A stretch of 64,000 nucleotides of DNA from Zarea fungicola (lineage: Eukaryota; Ascomycota; Sordariomycetes; Hypocreales; Cordycipitaceae). Shown here piece after piece: positions 35,001 through 47,703 of the stretch (its first letter is position 1; each line of letters starts with the position of its first letter). The position numbers were made by a program, and so were the translations under genes. The notes below the pieces were generated by a model. That model saw only the letters and a program-made list of their open reading frames with translations, did no database searches and was not told the origin of the DNA. Location of the stretch: the NCBI GenBank assembly GCA_900169235.1, contig FWCC01000276.1, forward strand, positions 1 to 64,000. Direction: 5' to 3'.

Positions 35001-38000
35001 GTCGGAGAAGGCTACGCCTGAATAAACTACTTGCAGACATGGCAGACATCCAAGACAGTGTGGTAGCAAGCTTTCTCCGTTGTAATATCGCCCTGTTATT
35101 CGCCCACGACACCGCCGTATCTCATCTTGTTGACCCATGGCAAATGTAATTTGTCTGCGGCTTGTGCGGAGCACGGAGCACGAATAAACCTTTGCTCCTC
35201 CCCAGGCTTCCTGTCTCCGCACCTCCGCACATGGCGCTATGGGCCTGATTCCAATCGAAGTTTTTCTATTTGGTGGACAGTTGATGGACGGCTGATTATC
35301 AATCTTACCATGATGGTTGTGCAAAATCAAATTATAGTGGCTTGGCCCTAGTCAAGGCCAGGTTTAGTCCTATTGAACTCTCATTTCGAAAAAGACTCGA
35401 TTGGGACACAAGATTCTCGCAGCATATGCACGACATCATCAGGACGGCCAGATCCTGTCCAAAATATGGTGCGAATCTGTTTCATTGACCTTGTGGATCA
35501 GCAGGGCTAGGCAGCCATTACCACAAAATCGTATCATTTGCTCTTCATGCGTACTGATCCATGTACGGTTTATTGGCATTGAGAGCATGTTCATCCGCTG
35601 GCACCCGGCTCCGAAGTAATTGCAACAAAGCAGTAATAAATAAAAGCTGCGCAACTTCAAACTCATGATTCGGCAAGATGGCCTCAGGTTTATGAATCTC
35701 CCAGCTAATTCTTGGTCTTGTACGGAGAGTATGCAATGCACGATACATCGGGTCAGGAAAGACCTGCTGACTGCATAGCCTGCTACCGATGGGTTTTCAT
35801 GGCAGCCACAATTTGACGAGCAAACAGGCTTGCCAAGTCCCTGCAGCAACTAGCAGGAGACCCGGATGAGCACTTGCATGACACGCGGAGCGGCTATGTA
35901 GGTCTCAGAACTGGCCAGGTGGGAGATGATTGGTATTCCATAATTAGTGCAACGACGACATGTTTCTTCGTTTCTCGCCTCAGCTACTGGTGCAATTCTG
36001 TCTTGACAGCACGGAAAACTGCAACCCCATTTGTCACGGAGCCGTTTTTGAGTCCCCGAGGACGCCAAATGTCTACTGGGCCATCATAACGAGCAAAACG
36101 CCACTTTGCTCTCTCAACGGGGTAGCTACCACTGCGATAACGGGGTGGACTGTCACTGGGAAACTAGCTATCCTGAGTTTTCTTACCGGGGGTTCACAGC
36201 CCGGGGAGGGGGGGTAAGCAAAATGCCTTGGCGCCCATGAAAGAAACATCGATGCCATTCTCGGTGGATGCCTTCGTTCTGGTTTGGCTAGCTCATTCTC
36301 CGTTTTTTTCGTGCATACATTAGTCTTCCCGCGCAACCCCATCGATGGCTGCAGCTCCGATGTCTACTCAACCATGGCTGCAGGGTTTTGGCTGCGATCC
36401 TCTTGACCAAGTTTCTACCAGTAGCCATCGTTATTCTAGCCGCACGCTGCCCTTTTCCGTCAACGAAAAGATCTCCCTGGGACGTGTTTGTTAGAGACAG
36501 GGATCATACAGTAGCCCAATTTCAGCTGAACAGCAAATCAATTACGCGCCAGGCTCTGGCAATTCAGGATTGTTCATTCTGACTGGTTCGATGACTTGCA
36601 AGCTAAGGGTGCCAAATACGTCAGGGCAAATTTTGGTGGGCGGCCACTGGGCCTGATGCGAACTAGCCTACACATAGGTCAGAATGATAATAGACATCCT
36701 AGGCCTTGTACTCCATATGGAGCTGGGTATTTTGTCAAAGGCAAGCACTAAAGTACAAAAGGACATAGTAGCCTTGCTGGTCTGTCTTTGGCGGACTCTG
36801 GTGCTTTTCTCGCTCGTCCACAAAGTGGCGTCACTTTGGTCGGGGGGTTGGGAGCTGACCACCAACAGCCCAATGAGGGTTCACCACGTCGTTCTGGCAC
36901 AATGCCCATATCCACCGCTCAACCTCAATTGGACAAGATCCGGCCGGACCATCACTTGCGAAGGCCGATGGAAGAAGCCCAGGCCTCTCCACTCGGCTCG
37001 ACAGAGTTTTTTTCTCATGACTTCTAGCTTACCGATTGAGCGTCCACGGGGTTGAAGGATTCGGACACCGACAGGGGCGTGGGCGTAGACACGGTCCAGA
37101 GATCAATTGCTGTTCTCGTACGGGCTCTCTATTACTGGGATAAAACAACCATGTAGTTATTTGGCTTTTTCTTTGTCAAGAAACGGCCTGAGTTTCGGAT
37201 CTTGCCATTTGTTGATCCAGGTCCCAAGTACACTACAAAGAGTCACAATATTCTATGCACAACTGTTTGGTGGATCTCACAGGGAGTTTGTGTAGACGCC
37301 TGTACCTGTGTTTGATGCAGGGCACGAGGTCTGCCGTGCCATGCTGCTGCATCGGACAGGGAAGTGAGGCGGCATTGACCACAGAGGACCAACCAGTAAT
37401 GGCGAGCTTGTTGCCTCTGGCTCTTCCACCCAGCTTAAAGAGTAGTGCAAACTTTTGTGCGACGACGACTGTGTCAACAAGGGAGGGAGTACTTTAGCCT
37501 GAAAATGTGCGTTGGCAATGCCCTCTCGCGTCGCTCGTGGCCTGGCTTCCAATGAGAAGCAATACTCACGATGCCAGTGTCTAAAAGGAAAGAGGCTTGA
37601 CGACAGACTCCACTCTCCTCAACCATATGTCAGCTTCTGGGCAAAAGGAGGAACAGGGTAGTGTTAGTTCGGCTTTTGCAATATCAGTACTCCGGCTGTA
37701 CACTTTGAATTCGTCTAGTTGCGGCACAAATATCTTGTCTCTTGACTTGTTTTTTTCCCACTTCAATTCTACAAATATGTGAGCAACTATGAGGGTGTAT
37801 ACGAACCAGGGCGTACAATAATACGTGGGAGGGTCATGAGCTGTTTATTAGTGTTGGTGGGCTTGTGGGTGACGGGAGGCGGGTGCTGCAGGCGTGCTTC
37901 CGCGGTTGCCACATGTGCAGTTTGCATGCTGGAGTATGCAAGCAAAAGTACGATTCCCGTGGTTGCTTGCTGCGTTGTCCTGTCTGGGCCACTTTATCTG

Positions 38001-41000
38001 TGGCTTTTATGCAAGACTATGCACGCGTGCAGCGCAGCCGGAGACGGATCTCTCTCATCGAGCAGCTTTCTTTCCTTTTGAAGGCAAGCCCATCGCCCTA
38101 CACGGCGCGCGATCTTGTGCACGCAGCTCTGAATCAAGGCGTTGGCATTAAAGATGCCCCGGCCTGGCCCTTTTCCTGCAGAATGCACATTATGCGCTAA
38201 TGTTTTAGCCAGAATCTTATCGAGCAAGTAATCAAGAACGTCCCGTCCTGCCTCTCACAGGGAAGGAAGACGGGCGGAACTTCTCTTCTCACTTTCGGCC
38301 TCGGCCGGGGCTCCAGCTAGAAACTAGAACTGAATAATCCCTGGAAGCCCCAACCCCGTCCTAGTTTGACTGGGGGTGGGGGGTGAACTTCCGGACGGGG
38401 GCGGCGGCAAGGCGCGCAGCAAGATACCACCTTGGTAAGATCTCCGTCGCTCAAAGATACCTGGTCTACCTTGCTAGCAACTTTAAGCCAACTGGCCCGT
38501 TTATTCCTTTTGAATGGCAATTACCAGTAGTAACATGTACCAGAGAGTAGACGGTTTTTTCGCGGCGCCGGGACCTACATTGAGTAAGGCGGCACGATGG
38601 ATGGGAATCATATTTCTACTGGTACACATCGGCAAACTGCTACATATGGAGACTTTATTGGGTCTCTTTTCCAGAACCTCTTTCGTCTCGTTTGTCATTG
38701 TTTTCTTTTTGACCGGCGGTCCTTTCTCTATCCCTTTTTTTCTTCCCTGCGTGGTTTTACTTGGCTCTTGGGCTTTTCTTCGCATCGTTCATGTTTCAGT
38801 GTAAAATATATCAACCTGTCGCTCTCACTCATCTGGAGGCTGGGCTGATTTACAAGTACAATCGATTGACAGGGACTAGTAGGGCGTCAACAACGATGCA
38901 TGTGGCACACGCACACGCCCCCTTGTCTGCCCCTCACCGCCTGTTGCAGCTGGTCCCTCCTTCTCGTTTCTTGGCTTTTTGTTTCCGTGGGATGACAATG
39001 GGGGGTTTCCTCTCTCTTTTTTTTTTCTTTCTTTCGTTTCTTCTGTCGTGGCATGTCCCCAGTTGCCGCCCCTCTTTCCCTTGCATACCCGCCTGTGCGT
39101 CGAGCTAGCGGCATCACCTCAAAGCCAGATGGTCCGTAGATGTATGTAGGTACATGCTACTCAGTATAGGTCTGATACTGTTTATACATTGAAGTGGACG
39201 AGCAAAGAGATCGGGTCCCTGTAGTTCCCATAACGGCATGTTGGAAAGCGAGACAATCGCCCTCATCTTGTATAGCGGGATTTAAAACAGAACATGGTTA
39301 CTACTAAACGAGACCCCAGGGCTGGGCGGGGCTCTTCGGTTCGATACTTGTGGAAAAACGATTTGAGAAAAATATAAAAATATAAAAATATAAAAAGTCT
39401 CGGGTTTTTAAAAGCGGTAAAGCGCCGGATACGGGGTTGGCTTTCATCAAGTTTGCTCAAGTGGCTTTTTATTTCGCAACCCACTCACCAAAGAGAAAGT
39501 GTGTGTGCTACGTTGGCTCCAACAGGGTTTTATACTATTGCGTTGCTCATAGCTATCTTTGTACGCATCTCAACCCTTTGGCCCATGCGAGGAGGTGGTT
39601 AAAGCACACCTGTACAAGGGTTACACTGGTTGAATAGTGCCAAGGTACGGAGTACATGGGGGCTGCAAACGACACAGCACATAATTTCTGTAAGCTACTG
39701 GGTATTACGGGAGAGTAATACATAGATTCCAAGACGCTGAGTTGTATATTCCATGTTGGTTACCCTACATGTATTTCTGTTCGAGATGCGGATGTGGGCA
39801 ACCCGGAAATGCCATTTTTTTCTTGTACATGCAAAAAGTATATTGTTTAATTTTTTTTCGCCCCCAATAACAAATACGCGGAAGTAGGGGAGGGGCGTGT
39901 ATAAAAAACATCTCTTACGTCAAAACGATGGGGAATGGCGGTACAAGAGTTGACCATGTAGTGCAGTGCCATGCGCCGCAAAGTTTCCTTTTGTGTCAGG
40001 TACGGTAACACGAATTCAGCGTTGAAGCCTATGTCCTTTGGCATACACTGACTGGATGGCCAGTTAACTAGTAATTACAAAAGGGGCCCATCTTGAAGAT
40101 CTCAAACGACGGGTATTTGTAGTGGCTTGCGCGTGGTGGGTTTGGTGGGTAAATAGTTTAACTGGGTTTAGGATCGATTTGTTTCTTATATCAGAGAAAA
40201 AGAGTACAAGTAGATATAGGATGTGCTAGCATTGTAACCTGGCTGTTTTTGCAGTGGATTCATCTCCAGGAGCATGCCCAGGCATGTAGGTAGCAAAGAC
40301 GCAGGACCATGGCAAGGTTCCGCTGTTGTGCATGCAAATTTCCTGCTCCGTACATCAGTCTTGGGAGCAGCGAAGAGGGGCTTGCTGCGGCGCCCGGCGC
40401 AAAAATGCACAAACCAAAGTCATTGTTAATGAAGACCAGGGGGAAGAAGAGGGGGATGGGCAGAACCATGTTACAAGGGTGGCTAACGGAGTAGAACGGT
40501 GGCAAGGATAGTAAATGGGCATTGCGGCGCAGCCATAAAAAATGTCGATGGCATGAACTGTCATGTTTTCCAATCGGCTGATGGAGACGGTTTCCGCTTG
40601 AGGGGTATCTCTATTACCATCTTGTGGCGGAGACTTGATGCAAGTTTTGTTCTGGGGAAAGCTGAAGATGACGGGGACGAGACGACGCTCCAATGCCAGA
40701 TGACCGTGCTCACGGAGTTTGTTCCCAGACTGCCAATAAGGTGTATTTCGTCTCATGTTTTCGTTTCAATACTTGGAACAGGTTTTATCTTCAGTCGCCT
40801 CTTTACTTCCGCAATCTTTTTGTTCCATGTATATACATTCTGTAAACTTGATGCTATTCACGCATCAAAAACTTGTAAGGTCAATCTATCTCTCAACGTG
40901 CATTGCAGAACTCCCACTGTTCCATTGGACAGGGGGCCAAGCATACATGAGCCTGTCAGGAACCCGAAAGTCCAATAGATGGGCAAGCCAAATGTGTATG

Positions 41001-44000
41001 GGCTTACCGACGTGAATTTCTGCAAGCTGCGGAGTAACGAGAGGTTCTTTTGTCACAAAATGGGTCCAAAGGCTGGGCCGAGCGAGCCTCTTGTTGTAGA
41101 TGTGTGGGCTGGCACGGCCGTGATGGAATTAGTGGTTGCCCATCTTGGAAACCCACGTAATATTAAAGGAGGGGCTGGAACACTGGAGGTAAAGTTAGAT
41201 TTGATAGAGCCTTCTCGGGCTGAACTTGAGATGGGCTGAGGTGTTTTTCTGTTGCAAGGGTAGGGGAGGCTGAGGCGGCGATGGGCTGGTATGTAGACTG
41301 CAGCCATCATTGGGGTGGGCTTGCAATTTTCGAATGTGTGGGTTGCCGAATAATATACAAGGTATGAAGTACCCTGTTGCTATTGGAAATGGATGCAAGT
41401 TGGCTGGAGAATGGGGTGGTACAGAGGAAGGAGGTGGCTGTTATTGATGCGGCATGCTTGGAGTCTTGCGGGATAATGCAGTACATGCCAGGATTTGGTA
41501 TTGCAACTCCCAGAGCAAACAGCTTGATTTATACAGGAATCATGCAAGTTTAGAGTTTATACCGTTCGGTATCGTTGGCAATAGCCCAGCCCAGCTAGCC
41601 GTGGTTGCAGGAAGCAAGGCAAGGCGAGGCGAAAGCAGGTATGGTGTGCATTAGTCCCGAGGCTTATTTCCTTTTTTATGCCACCACATGTTTTTTTGAC
41701 AAGAGGAAAAACTGCGCTAACAGTACGGGAAGCGGACAGGGTTCTAGTGGTCCGAGATGGCTGAGCAACACATGTTGACATGGTATGAAAAGCGATAGAG
41801 GGACGAGACTACGGGGGGAGGCGTGGAAGAGGCAAATGGTGCATACAGCCTCGTTTTGACTTTCGGGCAAAAGATGCCAGCCAAACAAAAGAGCTAGATT
41901 ATCCGTAGTTTGGCAAAGACCACATGGCGTTGATGAAACACCCGCTTTTTTGGGGCGAGGGGGCGGCGCAGAATGTCACGAGCAGATGAACCTGATACAA
42001 GCTATAAGAGGCACTAGCTATGAACATGGTATTGGATTGAACTGTCAGATTGCGTGGGGTGTATTTCTATGAATTTGCAATAGTGCTTCACATATACATT
42101 CCTTTGAGGGGATTTTTGGCATGTTTCCGTTCTACATACTGCTACCGTTTTTCATTTTTGAAAGACTTACAAAGCGTCTGACCAATGTAGGTAAAAATAG
42201 CGAAATGAACAAGGAGCAACGGTTCTCTTGGCTACCTCTGTCCCATCCGGGCTGGCAGGTTTCCGGTGTGGCTTGGACCGGGGATGGAGGGGAGGGTAGC
42301 GCGGCTACAGTATTAAATCTAAATACTGGGTACAGATTGACAATTAAAATTACGATGAGGGAAAGATTGGCAAGACGATGGGAGAGTGTTAAGAATATGT
42401 CATGTAATCGTATGCAGGAGTTTCGATGGTAGGGAGGGGCTCCGATGGAGGGGACGGGAGCGTAGGGCGACTGGGGCGAGGTTTTTGGGCGGGGATGTGC
42501 TGGTGGAGACGACTGTGATGGGCTAGTTTGTAATTTTGCAAGATGGTGTACAATACGATGTTACTACGGAGCGTAAAATAGAGTGTATCAAGAGGATGTG
42601 GTGGTTGGCAAGGATGCAATATGGAGGGGAGTGTCGGCGAAGATGGTGTGTCCAAGTCGGAAACAAGATACTTTTGTACAAAGCCTTGCGTTGGAGCCTG
42701 ATTTGAGGAGCTCCGTGGAAAGACGACGGGAAGAAAGGTTCTAGCCCCTGGCCAAGGTGAAGAGATGATTCGCAATCCGGCCCTATTGGTGGCAAATAGA
42801 CGGTCCTGGTTGGCAGGATCAGAGAGGCTTTCGGCCACAGTGGGTGACAGTGGACAGCAGTGGACAGTGGGCAGTGGGGAAGAGTACTGGTAAAGGCCTG
42901 TATGAATGGGCGAATGGCGAAATGTCACGTCAGATGCCAGGATGGTGAGTTACGGGTCGCCAAGTTGGGACAGGTCGAAATGAGAATGACATTCTGTACA
43001 CGTGTAAATGGATGTTTTTTTTTTCTTTTTCTTTTTTGAATAAAGATGTGTTTTCGAGTGTGTAGAGTACCTGGTGCAAGTATCTGTGCTTGGGACGTGA
43101 TTGTGTGGCAGGCAGCTACAGTGGTGTATGCAGTGGGCAAGTTACAGGCACAGGCAACAGTAGCCGCCGTTTCCTGTCAATGTAACTTACAAGCTACGGA
43201 GCACAGTATTGGCAGTTGGCTTTAATTTTTGCAGCATGCACTGCACACGTATAGATGGAGCTGCATGTTCAGTCTTCTGCATGGTACGAGGCTGGCTGGT
43301 TAGATTGCAGCTTATTAGTTCAAGCGGGCAGAGGCGGACGATTCTTCTTCTCTCAACAGGCCGTTTACAGGGGAGGAAGCGCCCTAAAATTCTGGGTGGA
43401 GAGCGCGTGATTCCCTGCAACTCATGCCTGTCTTTTCCCTGGTGCGATCCCCCCTGTAGCTTGGAAGTACTCTACCAGTATGCCTGTAACCCAGGCCCTA
43501 TTCTGTATGTGATAGTGCAGGGTCCCCTGTGGCTTGGCAAAAATCTACGGGTAAATTCCTGCCCAAGTCACTCCATCAGTCCCTGCTTCGTCCTCCGGCT
43601 CGGTACCGGTACTCTGTCCAATTCTTCGTCCAGGCGACCCCCACTACGGCAGCAACGTCTCCTCGGCCCGTTAGTCGTCATGCAATACCTCGCTCGTGCT
43701 ATTCTCTCGAAATCAATATTGATGAACCACATATACCAGCATGTACCAGTAGTTGCTCATCTTTGTTCAACATCTCTCATGCACGCATGTACATCATGGA
43801 ACCAGTTGCCGCGCCACCGCCGGGCCTGCCTGCAAGATGTGCCCAGTATGCACACAGCAACCACCACACCACCACCACTGTAAGCCTCATGAGCATCCTG
43901 CACGCTGCATGCTGCAAGCCACAAGCGGCCTCTCCACCAGCCGGCCACTCCATCACGGCCGCCCTGGTAGATTTGAGCCCAGACATCACATCATTCATGC

Positions 44001-45319
44001 TGGTTAATACCCGTGAGATATGGGCGATGCCTAAAACTAACAAAAATCCACCCGTAGCCAGCCACTGCCAACTACGCTAGACATCCACTACAATCTATTC
44101 TGCGGAGCCGAACCACCACTTCGTCCTCCCCCCATCTTGACTCGCTACCTCCTTTGCGGTTTTTGCCCGGCATGGGGCCAATATTCTTTCTTGTCCGCGG
44201 AGACGGTTGCTAAGATTGGACAAGGTTATCCTGCCTTTGAAGGCAATGATGGGACCAGACCGGTGAGGGATGCATAGCTCATCACTACACCCCCGTTGTT
44301 CCATGTACGCATCTGGAGCATGGATATTATATGCGAGTTCTTCTGAACACAAAGTATCTTGTACGAATTCCAATCATCACATCGACAGCCCCCAAAACCG
44401 TCTTGCATGTACATGAACACACACCACCAAGCAATCTTGCAGCTGACCATGGACCCAACCCTATAACCCCCCATCCACACTGGAGATATTATTCCGTCTA
44501 GGTTTTCTCGGCCTTGGTATCTATCTTTGGCAAGTATTAGTACAATCTTTTAATTTGCCCTTGGCGGAGTTCGGCATTCTGCACAAAAGTGAAGGTCAAC
44601 CCACCCGGCTTCTCCTCCCCGGCCCTTGTATACGATTTCGATTGCAAATGATACTATGGACGGTCTTATTGTATGATCCTGGATCGATAGTATGACGTGA
44701 ATTAATACGCGGCTCCGTCGATAGCAATATTGTTACTTTATCCCTCATACTAGGGTTATATACGCGGAAACGGAAGCAAATTGTTTTTATTTTATTTTAT
44801 TATTTAAAACGGGTTCTTTACAATCGAAGATGGGCAGGGTTCAGGCAATAATTGCTTTTGACAATTCAGCTCGTGCAGAACGCCGACTTTTGCCGATCCA
44901 CACGGGCACAATGCCGCTCACACATACTTGCATAGTATACAACAAACACGCATCAACATGTTGGCTTTCACTGAAAGTCTGGTAGAAAATAAGAACAAAA
45001 ATGACAAAATTGTTCTGGATATTGTTGGTCGAGTTCGTAGATTGCCGTAGTGCCCGCGCCGTCTCCCTGGAATTCAGTGGTGCCTGACGGGGCAACCAAC
45101 CCACCGTGAATTTGGAGATTTTGTCCCACGCAGACAGACTACATAGACTGCAACCCAGAGCAAACGACTCACAATTCAGTAACGGAATTTCGTCAAAGAG
45201 GCGATAACTAACATCTATTAAATACGTTTGAATCAAGCCATGAATAAATTGATATAGCTGTGTCCAACCCACAAGCCATACATTCAACGGAGTAAACAAA
45301 CAACGCACCACCGGCAAAG
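29004..45319. other. 16.3-kb stretch without a convincing gene upstream of stuA
   Basis: Frames here are all short (nearly all under 190 codons), overlap on both strands and show no domain, no GT..AG chain and no protein-like composition. Base composition is not extremely AT-rich, so it does not look like heavily RIP-mutated transposon or centromere. 29004 to about 30600 probably includes the stuA leader. On the minus strand a good donor (GTAAGA, 29968-29963) suggests a leader intron, and several small upstream frames occur. The stretch contains four copies of TACTGGGTA and one of TACGGAGTA, plus a period-8 AT repeat at 39368-39396. It could hold long non-coding RNAs or distal regulatory DNA. 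Confidence 0.55.
39368..39396 (+). repeat. AT-rich period-8 tandem repeat
   Basis: About 3.5 units of AAAAATAT in direct tandem within the stuA-upstream desert. Simple microsatellite; no function inferred. Confidence 0.85.
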
Positions 45320-46209
45320 ATGAAGCCATTTACAAGGACTCTTCCCAACCCCCTCCCGTCCAACCTGCAACGTCCCTTTGATCATTGGAACTCTTCCTCG
45401 ACTGGACATCAGAAGCGAGAGGCATCACGGTTGGAATCGGATGGTGTCTCGGAAACAGGCTGGCGAACCTCACGCACAATCAAAATCAACAACCAGTTCA
45501 GCAACAACAACAACCACTCCCAACCACAGCGACAGTCACTTGCCAAACCTTTGCAAAGGAGTGTGATGGATATGCTCGTCAAGTCCGGTTCCATGAAGGA
45601 AAGAACATCTTCAAATACAGCGTCGTTGGAGGCACCAACGTCCCCAAGCAAAACCCATGTTTCTATGTTGGCATCAGTGGCTGGCAGCAGAATATTCGCT
45701 GGACTCGTTATTTACGTCAACGGTAGCACATATCCCGTCATCTCTGACCACAAGCTCAAGATGCTGCTCTGCGAGCACGGGGCGCGCCTGTCTCTCCATC
45801 TCGCCCGTCGCCAAGTCACCCACGTCATCCTCGGCCGGCCAGCGCGCTCGTCTACGGCGTCGTCCGTTGGCAATGGCTCTCGGTCTGGTTGCGGCGGTGG
45901 ACTCGCCGGTACAAAAATGGACAAGGAGATTCGTCGAGTTGGAGGCTGCGGCATCAAATATGTCGGGGTTGAATGGTATGTTTACATCTTCCTAGCACGT
46001 ACTTGCGAACACACACACACATATATATATATATGTATATACACAGAGATTAAATCTTATTGGTGCATAAATTCTCAATAGCTAACGATTGCAGGGTCAT
46101 TGAAAGCATCAGCGCTGGAAAACGCCTCCCGGAAGCTCGCTTTTCCAATGTTAAAATTGCCTCCCACAGCCAATCCAGCATATACAACCTCTCTGAGCAA
46201 CCATCATGA
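45320..46209 (+). CDS. small BRCT-domain protein
   Basis: Two exons, 45320-45975 and 46095-46209, encode 256 aa. The 119-nt intron begins GTATGT, has a GCTAAC branch site and carries an (AC)n(AT)n microsatellite. Residues 1-120 are polar and probably disordered. Residues about 124-235 form one BRCT domain: IFAGLVIYVNGSTYPVISDHKLKMLL, the Gly turn CEHGARLS, QVTHVIL, and the conserved Trp219 restored by splicing (GVEW/VIESISAGKRLPE). The VNG...P...L..HGG-like layout resembles the N-terminal BRCT of Rev1, but no polymerase domain is present. A phosphopeptide- or DNA-damage-linked adaptor role is inferred from the fold only. It is the first convincing gene after the desert. Confidence 0.78.
46009..46042 (+). 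repeat. (AC)n(AT)n microsatellite inside the BRCT intron
   Basis: A run of AC dinucleotides followed by AT dinucleotides, entirely within the intron 45976-46094. It may account for this intron being longer than the others in the window. Confidence 0.85.
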
Positions 46210-47703
46210 ATACCGCACTTGGCAAAACAAATTTGCAGAAACAATTTAAAAATAGCTCTTCCTGTTGTATTTTTAAACCCCCAAAGGGCCGAGACAAGAT
46301 TTGCTGCCTATCGTACAGGACGCGCGCCACGGACGGGAGCAGGGGACGATTTCACAACGGAAATCGCTGTACACTTCACATGAGCTCTCTAGCCGCTCGA
46401 GTTACAAAGCGTCCCTCTCCCCGCCTCAGATATTATCCGAGTCACAGCAAGTACTTTTTTCACACTGCTGTGTCTGTCCCACAGATATATTGTGCAACAT
46501 TCTTAGCCTCGTGGGAACTGGCAAGGTACTTGAACATTTTGTTGTTGTTTTACCTCTACACCCCGTCACAAAACGACGCCCTAGAAAACATGCCCTTCTC
46601 TATAAAACATGGTTTTTGAGGGTGTCATATATCTTCCAGCCCCATGGGACCTCCCCGCTGCAAGACATTCGTGTGACAAGGGGCCAAGAAAAAAAAAAGA
46701 CCCCTCCAATGGCAATGGTACGTGTGATTTTTGTGAAATGGCAATTTCGTCGTACAGCAGTGGGTTAGGCGGGACTCCTTGGGACAATGAACCAGGATCG
46801 AGCAAGTAGAGTGGTACGAAGCGTTTTTTGCGGCGCCTGCCCATGCCGTTTCTCGGGTAGATGCTTTGCCGTTGTGAGAGGAGGGGCAGTGGCGGAGAAG
46901 GGACTGGGTCGGTGAGAAACCATTGGATGTACGGATAGAACAGCAAGGCACAAGGATCGGGTTTCCCAAGGGGAAGAGGGATGTTCGTATATACTGCAAG
47001 TCCCGTGTGGCTCAAGGCACGTATGCATTGTAATGTGGTCAGCGTTTGACTTTGGACAATGGTATTGTTGTAGCCTCACTCGTTTTTAATCTTTGTTTTA
47101 TCTTTGTTTGTGTATCGTGGGGAATTGATTGTTTGCTTTTCGTGTATTTACGACTGCCGACATGGAGTGACCATGTACACCGACTTAATGTTCGCGCTCC
47201 AATACGAGATGTACCAATTTATACTATTCAATTATGAAGCTAGCATCAATGCAGTTTTTTTTTTTATTTAATCTTATTTTATTAGGAATAAACCAGTTTT
47301 TGCGTTTGAGAGCGGTAAAATGGTAGGACAAACGTCGTGCTACTTCACATCTGAAAGTGGCTGCTGTCCAACGTGGTCTGCGATTCGGTGAATGTTTCTT
47401 TTCTGTGTTTGGATTAGGGCAGGAGAACGCGATGGATCAGTAGTTGGGAGGAAGCTACCCGTTGATCCACGCATGAATGATTTCAAGTTTAAGTTCATCA
47501 TCCAAGAGGCACAGGTCCTGGCATATGAACCAACGGCCTCCGTTAGTGTAGGCAGTTGATATGCAGTTGATACCGGCTGAATTATAGACTACCGTTAAAT
47601 TTCTTTTATTCATTATACCAAGCATGTGACCATTTATTCGTATCATTGTATCAACCCACTATTCAGTGACATGTCTACATGCCACAAGATTCACATCAAG
47701 TTT
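46210..47703. other. spacer between convergent BRCT and synthetase genes
   Basis: 1.5 kb with only short overlapping frames. The two flanking genes converge here, so it should hold two 3' untranslated regions. No feature recognised beyond A/T runs (for example near 47253-47290). Confidence 0.45.

Noticed and set aside
29004..45319. Desert as a centromere or RIP-inactivated transposon block
   Set aside because: Base composition is near even with no long AT-only tracts, no repeated long units and no transposase-like frames.
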